The notes beneath the pieces are model-generated. The model ran no database searches, was not told the origin of the DNA, and worked only from the letters and a program-made list of their open reading frames with translations. From 66-474 sp035695065 (GTDB taxonomy: Bacteria; Pseudomonadota; Gammaproteobacteria; Xanthomonadales; Rhodanobacteraceae): 64,000 nt of DNA. Made by a program: the position numbers and the translations under genes. The DNA is taken from positions 1 through 64,000 of the forward strand of contig DASSEW010000020.1 of NCBI GenBank assembly GCA_035695065.1, given 5' to 3'. Shown in pieces: positions 16,801-24,404 of the stretch; the first letter of the stretch is position 1; each line of letters opens with the position of its first letter.

Positions 16801-17248
16801 CGGTGTCCGGCAGGCCCATGTGCTTCCAGCTCTTGCCGGCATCGGTGGACTTGTAGACGCCGTCGCCCCAGATATCGCTCGGGCGGATGAACCAACGCTC
16901 GCCCGTACCGACCCACACTGTGTCGGAGTCGGAAGGCGCCACGGCAATCGCGCCGATCGCGGAGGTGTCCTGGTCGTCGAAGATCGGCAGGAAGGTGTGG
17001 CCGCCGTCCGTGGACTTCCACAACCCGCCCGACGCCGCGCCAAGGTAATAGGTGGAGTCGTCGCCCGGAACGCCCGCCACTGATGCAACGCGACCACCGG
17101 CGGGCGGCCCCATGTAATGGAACTGTAGGGGCGGCGGAGTTGTCGTCTTCGGCAGCTGCTTTTTCTCCTGCGCGTGCGCAGCCGACATCGCAAGCGCGGC
17201 GAGACACAAGCCGCAACCGAGGGCTTTCGCCATTCCGGGTTTCTTCAT
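13808..17248 (-). CDS. Large secreted BNR/VPS10-type beta-propeller protein
   Basis: A 1146-residue predicted exported protein with a signal peptide (ALGCGLCLAALAMSAAHA). The first about 800 residues contain many BNR/sortilin-like blades with the Asp-box pattern S-x-D-x-G-x-T-W (KSTDGGHTF, KSTDAGKSW, RSTDGGRTWTQ, LSHDNGRTWEH, RSDDGGASWTV, TNDAGHSW, MTKDYGKSW). The C-terminal 300 residues hold a beta-sandwich-like segment and a helical tail. Such proteins are common in Xanthomonadales and usually called glycosyl hydrolase or VPS10 domain-containing, without shown activity; no catalytic site is evident. ATG 17248 follows GGAG by 8 bases. It lies 34 bp after a permease gene. Confidence 0.82.
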   Translation of the reverse strand: MKKPGMAKALGCGLCLAALAMSAAHAQEKKQLPKTTTPPPLQFHYMGPPAGGRVASVAGVPGDDSTYYLGAASGGLWKSTDGGHTFLPIFDDQDTSAIGAIAVAPSDSDTVWVGTGERWFIRPSDIWGDGVYKSTDAGKSWKHMGLPDTGRIARIVINPKDANNVLVCAEGRGNSPQHERGVFRSTDGGRTWTQTLFVNPNTGCSGLSMDPDHPDVVLAGTWQVKGRTWAELSGGPGSGVYLSHDNGRTWEHLTNGLPTPPLGKTDVAISPANPQRMYALIQTKDQGSVWRSDDGGASWTVVSHDRNLIMRAGYYIRIEANPKDANGVLVLNSAAHYSRDGGLTFSGEGGKDVTPLGPASCGDCHDAWIDPTNPAHYVLTDDGGAQIATGAGTALTVALPIGQVYHIASDNQVPYWIYGNRQDDGAWRLSSDISQSSGNGLLPENEFMPQGNSSGDYFFEKEHGKSGKFKIDKKLLAQYPKAAPPPKGWMLGPDGEPKTPPDQSGFEGPNQPPVTYRYFPNACESGFTMPAPDDPDIVWSSCYGNNLFRFDLAQGTPHSVSPSRIGLDSPPNETKYRCHWTTPLAIDPFDSRNVFVGCQMVLRTNDAGHSWIEFSPDLSTRDPSRIVPSGGLMQDNLGQYDGEVVWSMAFSPIAKGLLWAGTNDGKLWYTTNAESQSAPQWTDVTANLHLPPWGEINQIAPSHFHPGTVYVAVDFRWTGENDHKPYILMTKDYGKSWKNISGDLPSSNPLDYTLAVAENPNREGMLFAGTGHAFYYTLDNGRHWIHFDKGLPPSPVSWINVEPRMHDVDVSTYGRGDYILPDIITLEQTGSTEQSDSGATRLFQPGPVFRQARGAYPTAEQPARPQFQFYLAQTPKQPVQLQILDAQGKAIRSEQMDAHKGLNGAYWDLFYDMPVDVKLRATPKENPYIWDEPRYHGKDYRTIVHWGVDEHTGTPIAAPGDYQVRLTVDGRSYTQPFKVLKDPKIAASDAVLQDSTALQVQIADALTQTSKMVNAMENWRKQIEDQLKTHGSGPAASALAQLDAQILGVENQLVSPEARLNDDKQFSTPYKVYWSLRWLGGQVGQGAQNAAGGSDYEPTVVQRQTFAAVQGDLARAQAGFDNLKANVLPAFNNSMGSEGVTIKPGG

Positions 17249-17282
17249 CGAGATCTCCAGGACAGAGTTGATCCACATGGTT

Positions 17283-18896
17283 CTAATCTTCCTCGTCCGC
17301 TCGCGCTGCATGCAGCAAAAACGGCAAGCCGCTGCGCGCACCCCACGCGTACACGGCCAGCGCCACGGCGGCGACCAGGGCCGAATCCCACGGCGAAGCG
17401 ACGATGCCCTTGCCGCCGAAGGTGCCGAGCCACGACAGCGCGATCATCAGCCAGTAGAAGGCGACCAGCCACAGCGACGCGCGTACGTCGCGCGCGAGCC
17501 CGCCGCGGTCCACGCCGCGCCATCCACGCCAGGGGACGTACAAGACGTACAACACGACCTGCACGCCCAGCAGCCACGACACCGTCTTCCATCCCGACCA
17601 GAAGACGATCAACGCGGCGATCGCGAACGACAGCGGGCCGATCACGGCGAAGCCGCGCACGCGGAACGGCCGTCGCAAACCGGGTGCGGTGCGGCGCAGG
17701 GACGCGGTGGTGAGCGGCGCCACCGCGTAGCTCAGCACCAGCGCGGCCGAAACGACATTGATCATCGCCGACCACGACGGGAACGGCAGCATCCAGAAAA
17801 TCGCCAGCGCGAACGTCAGCCACAGTGCCGGGCGCGGGATGCCGGAAGCGCCGTCCACGCGCGTGAACAGCTTGAAGAACGTGCCGCTGCGCGCCCAGCC
17901 GTAGACCACCCGCGGCGTGGCATTCATGTAGATGTTGCCGCAACCGCTTGGCGAAATGATCGCGTCGCACACGACCAGGAACGCCAGCCAGCCGACACCC
18001 AGCGCGATGGCGATGTCATGAAATGGCAGCGCGAACAATTTGCCGATGCCGTGCCAGCCGTGCGCGATGTCGCCGGCGGGCACGCTGCCGAGGAAGGCGA
18101 TCTGCAGCAGCACGTAGATGATCGTGGACAGCGCGACCGACAGGATCAGCGCGATCGGGATCGTGCGCTGCGGATTGCGCACTTCGCCGGCGACCGACAC
18201 GATCGGCGTCAACCCGAGGTACGCGAAGATGATGCCGCCCGCCGACACCGCGCCAGCGATGCCGCCGAAGCCGGTCGGCGCGAAGCCCTGCGCAGTGAGA
18301 TTGCCCGCGCGGAAGAAGGACAGCAGCACGACCACCACCGTCAGCGGCACCACGAACTTGAAAATGCTGATCAGGTTGTTGGCACGGGCGAAGGTCTTTA
18401 CGCTGAAATAGTTCAGCAGGAAGAACACGCACAGGATCGCGAGCTGCACCAGCCAGCCGAGCAGCGTCGGTGCTTGCGAGCCCGTCTGCGTCAGTTGCGG
18501 GAACCAGGCCGAGGCATATTGCCGGCAGGCGACGACTTCAATCGCGATCAGGCTGGAGAAAGCGATCAGGGTGATCAGACCCATCAGGAATCCGAGCAGC
18601 GGCCCGTGCGAATACACCGGATAACGCACCACGCCGCCCGCGTGCGGCAACGCGGCGCCCAGCTCGCAATACACCAGGCCGAGCAGCAACACCGCCGCGC
18701 CGCCGATCAGCCATGAAACGATGCCCGCCGGACCCGCGATGTCCGCGACGTAACTCGCCGAGAACAACCAGCCGGAGCCGAAGATCGCGCCGAGACCGAT
18801 GAAGGTGAGATCGGTGAGGCTCAGTTGCCGCTTGAAGCGTCCGCGTCCGCTTTCAGCCATGGAGGTATTTTCCGCGATGACGGACTCGGTATTCAT
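17283..18896 (-). CDS. APC family amino acid permease
   Basis: A 537-residue inner-membrane secondary transporter of the amino acid-polyamine-organocation superfamily, with about 12-14 hydrophobic helices. TM1 carries the substrate-binding unwound motif GLGAIFGSGWLF, and AGEVRNPQRTIPIAL is the characteristic loop after TM6. Substrate cannot be assigned; relatives take up amino acids or amines. The next gene (VPS10-like) begins 34 bp downstream, so co-transcription is likely, but whether they work together is unknown. Confidence 0.88.
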   Translation of the reverse strand: MNTESVIAENTSMAESGRGRFKRQLSLTDLTFIGLGAIFGSGWLFSASYVADIAGPAGIVSWLIGGAAVLLLGLVYCELGAALPHAGGVVRYPVYSHGPLLGFLMGLITLIAFSSLIAIEVVACRQYASAWFPQLTQTGSQAPTLLGWLVQLAILCVFFLLNYFSVKTFARANNLISIFKFVVPLTVVVVLLSFFRAGNLTAQGFAPTGFGGIAGAVSAGGIIFAYLGLTPIVSVAGEVRNPQRTIPIALILSVALSTIIYVLLQIAFLGSVPAGDIAHGWHGIGKLFALPFHDIAIALGVGWLAFLVVCDAIISPSGCGNIYMNATPRVVYGWARSGTFFKLFTRVDGASGIPRPALWLTFALAIFWMLPFPSWSAMINVVSAALVLSYAVAPLTTASLRRTAPGLRRPFRVRGFAVIGPLSFAIAALIVFWSGWKTVSWLLGVQVVLYVLYVPWRGWRGVDRGGLARDVRASLWLVAFYWLMIALSWLGTFGGKGIVASPWDSALVAAVALAVYAWGARSGLPFLLHAARADEED

Positions 18897-19024
18897 GGCG
18901 CGTGCTCAGCGGTCGCGCCGACCATCGGAAACGCCCGACCAAGCCATGCGTTGCGCAGTTTCATCGCCCATCCCCAACCCGATCGCCCGAATGTAGCGCG
19001 ACGCGGGAATGGCCGCGTATGCAA

Positions 19025-19738
19025 TCAGTCATCCAGCGCTTCGGCACGCGCGCCCATCGTGCGCAGGTAGCCGTCGAAGCCGTGCTCGGCGGTTTCCTCG
19101 AACACCTCGCCGGTCGGCTCCAGCGCGCTGATGCGGTCGGGCCGGAAATTGCGGAAGTCGCCACGCAACCGGCACCAGGTGCCGAGCGTCCACACGCCGC
19201 CCCAGAACGCGAGACACAAGGGTTCGACCTCGCGCCGGCTTTCGCGCGCGGATTCGTCACGGTAATCGAGCCTCAGTACGTGGTGCTGCGCGATCGCCTC
19301 GTGCAGGCGATCAATCATCCCGGACTTCACTTCGTACTTGCGCCCCGGCGCGAACACGCGCGAGCGCAGCGCGCGCTGGCGCATTTCCTCCGGCAGCGCC
19401 GCCTTGATCTTCAGCAAAGCCGCGTCCGCGCCGGCGGTCAGGCGCGCGCCGCCGAAGGCGCGCACGAACCGCGTGCCGACGATCAATGCTTCCATTTCTT
19501 CGGGCGTGAACATCAGCGGCGGGATGTCCGCGCCCTTGCGCAGCAGGTAACCGACGCCGGCCTCGCCTTCGATCGGCACGCCCGACAATTGCAGGTCGAC
19601 GACATCGCGGTAAACCGTGCGCAGCGAGACGCCCAGGGTTTCGGCGAGACGCCGCGCCGGCAATGCGGTGCGGCGTCCGCGCAGGGCGTTGATGATCAGG
19701 AACAGGCGATCGGCGCGGCGCATGCGCGCATGATGCAT
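19025..19738 (-). CDS. WYL-domain transcriptional regulator (YafY type)
   Basis: A DeoR/YafY-type regulator: an N-terminal winged helix (LAETLGVSLRTVYRDVVDLQLSGVPIEGEAGVGYLL) that binds DNA, then a WYL-type ligand domain (LDYRDESARESRREVEPLCLAFWGGVWTLGTWCRLRGDFRNFRPDRI). WYL domains sense small molecules or nucleic acids. The start is ambiguous: ATG 19738 is used, ATG 19723, GTG 19759 and TTG 19765 are alternatives, and none has a clear ribosome site. It follows the GST gene by about 30 bp and may regulate that operon (inference). Confidence 0.85.
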   Translation of the reverse strand: MHHARMRRADRLFLIINALRGRRTALPARRLAETLGVSLRTVYRDVVDLQLSGVPIEGEAGVGYLLRKGADIPPLMFTPEEMEALIVGTRFVRAFGGARLTAGADAALLKIKAALPEEMRQRALRSRVFAPGRKYEVKSGMIDRLHEAIAQHHVLRLDYRDESARESRREVEPLCLAFWGGVWTLGTWCRLRGDFRNFRPDRISALEPTGEVFEETAEHGFDGYLRTMGARAEALDD

Positions 19739-19768
19739 GCGCCGCGCCCGATCAGCCACTGCCAACCA

Positions 19769-20401
19769 TCATGCGGCCTGCTTCGCCGCCAGCTCCTCGT
19801 CCAGAGCCGCGGCGCGTTGCATCCCGGGCCTTGCGGCCACGCGTTCCGCATAACTGCGGAAGACCTCCGAATCCGGCACCAGCTTGAACATGAGTGCCCA
19901 GTTCAATGCACCGCCCCACAGCACGTCCGCGGCGGTGAAGCGCTCACCCAGCAGCCAGGGGCCGCGCTCCAGCTGCGCCGTGAGCGTGTTGATGACGCTG
20001 TCGTAATCGCCGTAGCCGCAGCTCATCTGCGGGACTGCCGGGCGCTCGAACGAGCGATCCAGCAGCGCCGGTTCGAAGCAGGAGCCGTAGAACACCATCC
20101 AGCGCAGGTAGGCGCCGCGCAGCGGATCATCCTGAGCCGGCGCGAGCCCGGCTCGCGGAAAGGCGTCGGCCAGATACACAAGGATCGCCGGCTGTTCGGT
20201 GATCAGCACGCCGTGGTGGCGGATCGCCGGCACCTTGCCCATGGGATTGATGGACAGGTAATCGGGCGTGCGCTGTTCGCCGCGCTGCAGATCCAGCACG
20301 ACCAGATCGTAGGGCACGTTCAATTCCTCCAGCATCGCGCGGGTGATGGCGGAGCGGCTGTGCGGCGCATGGAAGAAGGTAACGAGGCCTTGCGAATTCA
20401 T
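19769..20401 (-). CDS. Glutathione S-transferase family protein
   Basis: A 210-residue cytosolic GST. The thioredoxin-like N-terminal domain has TFFHAPHSRSAITRAMLEELNVPYDLVVLDLQRGEQRTPDYLSINPMGKVPAI with the cis-proline (KVPAI) and ITEQPAILVYLAD, which binds the gamma-glutamyl group; a helical C-terminal domain includes ERFTAADVLWGGALNWAL. Substrate unknown. Its ATG overlaps the stop of the upstream NIPSNAP gene by 4 bp, so it is the third gene of a coupled operon. Confidence 0.9.
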   Translation of the reverse strand: MNSQGLVTFFHAPHSRSAITRAMLEELNVPYDLVVLDLQRGEQRTPDYLSINPMGKVPAIRHHGVLITEQPAILVYLADAFPRAGLAPAQDDPLRGAYLRWMVFYGSCFEPALLDRSFERPAVPQMSCGYGDYDSVINTLTAQLERGPWLLGERFTAADVLWGGALNWALMFKLVPDSEVFRSYAERVAARPGMQRAAALDEELAAKQAA

Positions 20402-21174
20402 GACGAAGTCTCCGTGGCGGGAACAGGAATCGGCGTGGTTCGAATCGCGCGCAGCAACGAACGCGCGGTCGGGGAAAGCCGCAGTGTCTGCGGCGGAGCG
20501 AGCAACTGGCGGCGCAGCGCAGGCGCGAGCGACTGCCACGCCGGTGACACGGCGAGCGCGGCGAGATGGCGCGCGTAGGCGGCGTGATCGGCGAACGCGG
20601 CGAACCACGCGAACACGTGCTCGCCTTCGCGCACCGGCAGCGCGGGAAAATTGTTGGGCGCGTATTCGGTAGCGAGGCAGGCGATCGGCGGCGCGCCGGC
20701 CGCGGCCAGCACCGGCTCGACTTCGTGTGCGAAGAAGTCGAGGAAGTCGCAGCCCACCGGCGCATCGAACGCGTACAGCGTGGCGACGACCACTTCGCCG
20801 GAGATTTCGCGACCGCCGACCGGCGCACGCTCGGCGCCGGCGAGATCGAATCCGCCTTCCGCCGCCAGTGGGCGCAGCAACAGCACGTTGTCGGAATCGA
20901 TCATGGTCGCATTCGCCACGTCCCGGTGCGCCTTCCAGACCGGACCGCCGTAGAACGCGGTCAAGGCCTGCGCGCGCGAAGGCATGTCGGCGAAGCCGCG
21001 CAGCCAGACGAAGCGATCGGGATCGTCGAGGTCGCGGAACTGGCCGATCACTTTCATCCCGCACGCTTCCTGGGTTTCGACGAACTCGCGATCGAACAAA
21101 TCGATCAGCGTTTCGCGCGCACCCGGGTGCAACGTGTACTGGCGCAACTCGACGATCGGGCTGAAGGTATTCAT
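20398..21174 (-). CDS. NIPSNAP family protein
   Basis: A 258-residue protein with the NIPSNAP ferredoxin-like domain at the N-terminus (VELRQYTLHPGARETLIDLFDREFVETQEACGMKVIGQF and DDPDRFVWLRGFADMPSRAQALTAFYGGPVWKAHRD) and a second, weaker dimeric alpha-beta-barrel-like half. Its biochemical role is unknown. It overlaps a small upstream frame and the downstream GST gene by 4 bp each. The ATG at 21174 is set by the first overlap and by GAGG upstream. Confidence 0.85.
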   Translation of the reverse strand: MNTFSPIVELRQYTLHPGARETLIDLFDREFVETQEACGMKVIGQFRDLDDPDRFVWLRGFADMPSRAQALTAFYGGPVWKAHRDVANATMIDSDNVLLLRPLAAEGGFDLAGAERAPVGGREISGEVVVATLYAFDAPVGCDFLDFFAHEVEPVLAAAGAPPIACLATEYAPNNFPALPVREGEHVFAWFAAFADHAAYARHLAALAVSPAWQSLAPALRRQLLAPPQTLRLSPTARSLLRAIRTTPIPVPATETSS

Positions 21175-21386
21175 GCGGCGAGCCTCGCAAGTCGTGGCGC
21201 ACGGGCGGTGCGGCCGCTCGTCGTCGATTTGCGCAACCCGGACCCGCTCGCGGCGGCATCGGCCGACCAGGTATGCGCACGACCATCCAGCAGCATCCCG
21301 AGCTGCGCCAGGCCGCGCCACGCGGCGATCAGCCGCTGAGCGCGCGAAGGCTTGTGCGGCATGCGGGAAACATCGGTGTCGTTCAT
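21171..21386 (-). CDS. Small basic hypothetical protein (71 aa)
   Basis: A 71-residue basic protein, MNDTDVSRMPHKPSRAQRLIAAWRGLAQ and onward, rich in Arg, Ala and Ser, with no recognised domain. It is supported by AAGGA 7 bases before the ATG and by a 4-bp ATGA overlap with the NIPSNAP gene, which suggests translational coupling. It could alternatively be an untranslated leader with a chance frame. Confidence 0.45.
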   Translation of the reverse strand: MNDTDVSRMPHKPSRAQRLIAAWRGLAQLGMLLDGRAHTWSADAAASGSGLRKSTTSGRTARAPRLARLAA

Positions 21387-21523
21387 CGTCTGTCCTTGGC
21401 ATCCACGGGAACGGCAGTTTGGGGACCTGCTGCTGACAGCGTCATGTCAGCAGCAGGAGGATTGCTGGCGGGAAGCGGGCCGAGCCGCGACAATGGGCGT
21501 TCCTTGTGCCTGGATCCGCGCCC

Positions 21524-22549
21524 ATGACTCCTTCCTCTCCGGTGACGCTCACGCAATTCCTGATCGAGGAGCAGCGCCAGCACGGCACGGTGAACGCCGA
21601 CCTGCGCCTGCTGATCGAAGTGGTCGCGCGCGCCTGCAAGCGCATCTCGATCGCGGTGGGCAAGGGCGCGTTGGGCGGCGTACTGGGCGAGGCCGGCACC
21701 GGCAATGTGCAAGGGGAAGCACAGAAAAAATTGGACGTGATCTCCAACGAGATCCTGCTGGAAGCCAACGCCTGGGGCGGGCACCTGGCCGCGTGCGCGT
21801 CCGAGGAAATGGAGGATCCGCATCCGATTCCGGATGCCTATCCGAAAGGCAATTACCTCCTGCTGTTCGATCCGCTGGACGGCTCGTCGAACATTGACGT
21901 CAACATTTCGGTCGGCACGATCTTCTCGGTGCTGCGCGCCAGCGACGAACACGCGGAGCCGCGCACGGAAGATTTCCTGCAGCCGGGCACGCAACAGGTC
22001 GCCGCGGGTTATTGCGTGTACGGGCCGAGCACGATGCTGGTGCTGACCACCGGACGCGGCGTGCATGCGTTCACGCTCGATCGCGAGCTCGGCAGCTTCA
22101 AGCTGACCGCGCGCGACCTCACGATTCCGGCGGATACCAAAGAGTTCGCGATCAACATGTCCAACCGGCGCTTCTGGGAAGCGCCGATGCAGCGCTATGT
22201 GGACGAACTGCTCGCGGGCAGGGAAGGTCCGCGTGGCAAGGACTTCAACATGCGCTGGGTGGCCAGCATGGTGGCCGACGTGCATCGCATCCTCACCCGC
22301 GGCGGCATCTTCATCTACCCGCTGGACAGCAAGACCCGCGCGCAGGGCGGCAAGCTGCGGCTGATGTACGAGGCCAACCCGATGTCGATGATCGTGGAGC
22401 AGGCGGGCGGTGCGGCGACCACCGGTCGCCGGCGCATCCTCGACATCGCGCCGGAGAAGCTGCACCAGCGCGTGCCGGTGTTCCTCGGTTCGAAGAACGA
22501 AGTCGAAGTGGTGACGAAATATCACCTCGACGCAGACAAGGCGGCCTAG
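21524..22549 (+). CDS. fbp: Fructose-1,6-bisphosphatase class I
   Basis: Gluconeogenic phosphatase converting fructose 1,6-bisphosphate to fructose 6-phosphate. The 341 residues match the class I family: the metal-binding LLLFDPLDGSSNIDVNISVGTIFSV, the EEM segment (ASEEMEDPH), AAGYCVYGPST, and KLRLMYEANPMSMIVEQAGG. The ATG at 21524 is used; an in-frame GTG at 21506 is possible. Its TAG stop (22547-22549) overlaps the convergent stop of the radical SAM gene remnant (22546-22548). Confidence 0.95.
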   Translation: MTPSSPVTLTQFLIEEQRQHGTVNADLRLLIEVVARACKRISIAVGKGALGGVLGEAGTGNVQGEAQKKLDVISNEILLEANAWGGHLAACASEEMEDPHPIPDAYPKGNYLLLFDPLDGSSNIDVNISVGTIFSVLRASDEHAEPRTEDFLQPGTQQVAAGYCVYGPSTMLVLTTGRGVHAFTLDRELGSFKLTARDLTIPADTKEFAINMSNRRFWEAPMQRYVDELLAGREGPRGKDFNMRWVASMVADVHRILTRGGIFIYPLDSKTRAQGGKLRLMYEANPMSMIVEQAGGAATTGRRRILDIAPEKLHQRVPVFLGSKNEVEVVTKYHLDADKAA

Positions 22550-23385
22550 AAGAGCGAGACCTGCGGTGACAATGCTCGCGGCGGCGCGAAGCGCGAGCTG
22601 TCCAGCCGCACGCCGCCGCGGCGCGCGTAACCGTACTTCGCGCAAGCCACTTCGAAGCGGCGCGCGAGCAACTGCGCGAACACGCCCTGGCCACGCATGC
22701 GCGTGCGGAAATCCGAATCGTAATCGCGGCCGTCGTTCATCTGCTGCACCAGGCTCATCACGTGTTCGGCGCGTTGCGGCACGTGCGCGGCCAGCCATTC
22801 GCGGAGCAGTTGTTTCAGCTCATGCGGCAGCCGCAGGGTCGTGTAGCCGGCGGCTTTCGCACCCGCTTCGGCCGCGGCCTGCAGCACGTGCTCCATGTCG
22901 CGGTCGTTCAGCGCCGGGATGATCGGCGCCACCAGCACGCCGCAGGGCACGCCGGCCTCGTTCAAATTCCTGATCGCCTGGATGCGGCGATGCGGCGCGG
23001 AGGCGCGCGGCTCCAGCTTCGCCGCCAGCCGGTTGTCCAGGTGCGCGCAGGAAGTGAACACCTGCACGAGTTGCTGTTTTGCCATCGGCACCAGCAGGTC
23101 GAGGTCGCGTTCCACCAGCGCGTTCTTGCTGACGATGGTGCACGGATGCCGCGTTTCGAGCAGCACCTCCAGCACCGCGCGCGTGATCCGGTGCCTGCGC
23201 TCGATCGGCTGGTACGGGTCGGTGTTGGCGCCGAGGTTGATCGGCGAGCAGCGATAGCCGGGTTTGGCGAGCTCCTTGCGCAACAGCTCGGCGGCATTGG
23301 TCTTCGCGAACAGCCTGGTTTCGAAATCCAGCCCGGGCGAAAGATTGAGGTACGCGTGCGAAGGCCGCGCGAAGCAATAAATGCA
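22546..23385 (-). pseudogene. Radical SAM protein (PA0069-like), 3' part, split by island
   Basis: The 279-residue C-terminal portion of a PA0069/Rv2578c-type radical SAM protein, beginning exactly at CIYCFARPSHAYLNLSPGLDFE. This holds the second and third cysteines of the family's CxxxCxxC cluster motif but not the first. The rest is intact (SPINLGANTDPYQPIE, TRAVLEVLLETRHPCTIVSKNALVERD). The missing first 85-88 residues are at 45290-45544. A frame remains open into the island with an ATG at 23445, but those 20 extra residues are island-derived, lack a ribosome site and do not restore the first cysteine. The protein is therefore presumed inactive. Confidence 0.9.
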
Positions 23386-23706
23386 CCAACAATGTGTGAT
23401 TAGCGCAAAGTGTTCATGACCGGATTTCCGGGTTGCAATCAGCATCTTAGATCATTTTTTCGAAAAGGTGTTCAGAGCTCAACCTCAGGGCCTTGATTGC
23501 TCCTTTCGAGCCAAAATCCATCGGCAGCACAGATGAACGTGTGAGCCAACCATCCGGAAATCTGGTGCAAACCTCAGCGCAATTCCAAATCCGATTGTCC
23601 ATCACTGAACCTATGGTGCAACTTTTGCGCGCCCCGCGCAGTGCGGTGTCGCTTTGATGGACAGACACTCGTTAGGAATGCAAAAACACACATCTGACGT
23701 CGCCCC
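23386..23706. other. Left end region of the island with subterminal repeats
   Basis: No convincing gene. Two direct repeats, AAAGTGTTCA at 23407-23416 and AAAGGTGTTCA at 23464-23474, lie 58 bp apart near the junction; the TGTTCA core also recurs at the right end, so these are candidate recombinase-binding sites. A 73-codon minus-strand frame with a GTG start (23447-23668) lacks a ribosome site and is not called. Confidence 0.45.
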
Positions 23707-23931
23707 TCAAAGGGCTGCGGATGCCAATAGATCCGACGGACGCACTCCAAGCCCTTCAGCCAAGCGCCCCAATGTGTGAAGCGTGACGTTGCGTTCGCCC
23801 CGTTCAATTGCACTGTAATAGGCGCGATGCATGCCAATCGCATCGGCAAATGTGTCCTGACTGTACTCCAATGCTTGCCGCCGCTTACGGACAGCAGCCC
23901 CCAGCTTCTTCTGTAGCGTCACCTTTTCCAT
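23707..23931 (-). CDS. Xre-family helix-turn-helix regulator (74 aa)
   Basis: A 74-residue DNA-binding protein consisting of one Xre-type HTH: LGAAVRKRRQALEYSQDTFADAIGMHRAYYSAIERGERNVTLHTLGRLAEGLGVRPSDLL, with the typical QDTFADAIG turn and IERGERN recognition end. It is probably the regulator of the left arm of the island. A perfect 10-bp inverted repeat brackets its own start codon, and the divergent gene at 24013 shares the intergenic region. Confidence 0.88.
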   Translation of the reverse strand: MEKVTLQKKLGAAVRKRRQALEYSQDTFADAIGMHRAYYSAIERGERNVTLHTLGRLAEGLGVRPSDLLASAAL

Positions 23932-23943
23932 GCGGTGACGCTA
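23914..23943. promoter_or_regulatory. Operator spanning the Xre start codon
   Basis: TAGCGTCACC (23914-23923) and its exact complement (23934-23943) are separated by 10 bp that contain the ATG of the Xre gene. This is a likely autoregulatory binding site, or a hairpin that masks the start codon in the mRNA. Confidence 0.55.
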
Positions 23944-24012
23944 AGCAGGGGATACTTTTAGGGCTACTCCTTTAGATGTAGTCTATATATATGTATCAAA
24001 GGAGCGCCTGGC

Positions 24013-24348
24013 ATGCCCCTAAGACTGGTCGACGACGATCTCGATTTGTCTGTCGACATCCCTGTGGCATGGGATATCAAGGAGGCACTCGGGATCCAAA
24101 TGCAGCGCTGTCTCTCGGCCAGCACCAACTCGCCGTTCGAGTGGCGCCTCCTAACGAGTCTCAACTCGATTCTGGATGCCGACCTGCAGCCGCCGACCCC
24201 TAAGCAGGTTTCGTATGCGATGGGCATTGCCAAGGCCTTGGCGATCTCGTTGCCTGGCGAGGCACTTCGCTACAGGGGGGCAATGAGCCAGTTTCTAGGC
24301 CGCCATGCGCCCGCGTACCAGGAAATGTGCCGAAACAAACAAGCTTGA
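24013..24348 (+). CDS. Hypothetical protein (111 aa) with C-terminal PTPKQ motif
   Basis: A 111-residue protein not recognised as a whole. The C-terminal 40 residues, PTPKQVSYAMGIAKALAISLPGEALRYRGAMSQFLGRH, resemble the short helical motif (ATEKQ...A..IA..L...LP) found at the ends of many plasmid and integrative-element proteins. The N-terminal half contains an acidic DDDLDLSVDIP. AAGGAG precedes the ATG by about 10 bases, and an AT-rich stretch with TATATA boxes lies just upstream. It may form an operon with the SseB-like gene 56 bp downstream. Confidence 0.6.
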   Translation: MPLRLVDDDLDLSVDIPVAWDIKEALGIQMQRCLSASTNSPFEWRLLTSLNSILDADLQPPTPKQVSYAMGIAKALAISLPGEALRYRGAMSQFLGRHAPAYQEMCRNKQA

Positions 24349-24404
24349 TTTCCGCCGAGGCTAGCGCCGGCCGGCTGCATGTACACACACCGAGAGGAAA
24401 ATAG

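Noticed and set aside
22546..23445. Radical SAM remnant as an intact 299-residue gene
   Set aside because: The ATG and the first 20 residues come from the island, and the first cysteine of the Fe-S motif is missing.
23447..23668. 73-codon minus-strand frame at the left island end
   Set aside because: GTG start without a ribosome site, no recognised domain; the region looks more like the recombinase-binding end of the island.
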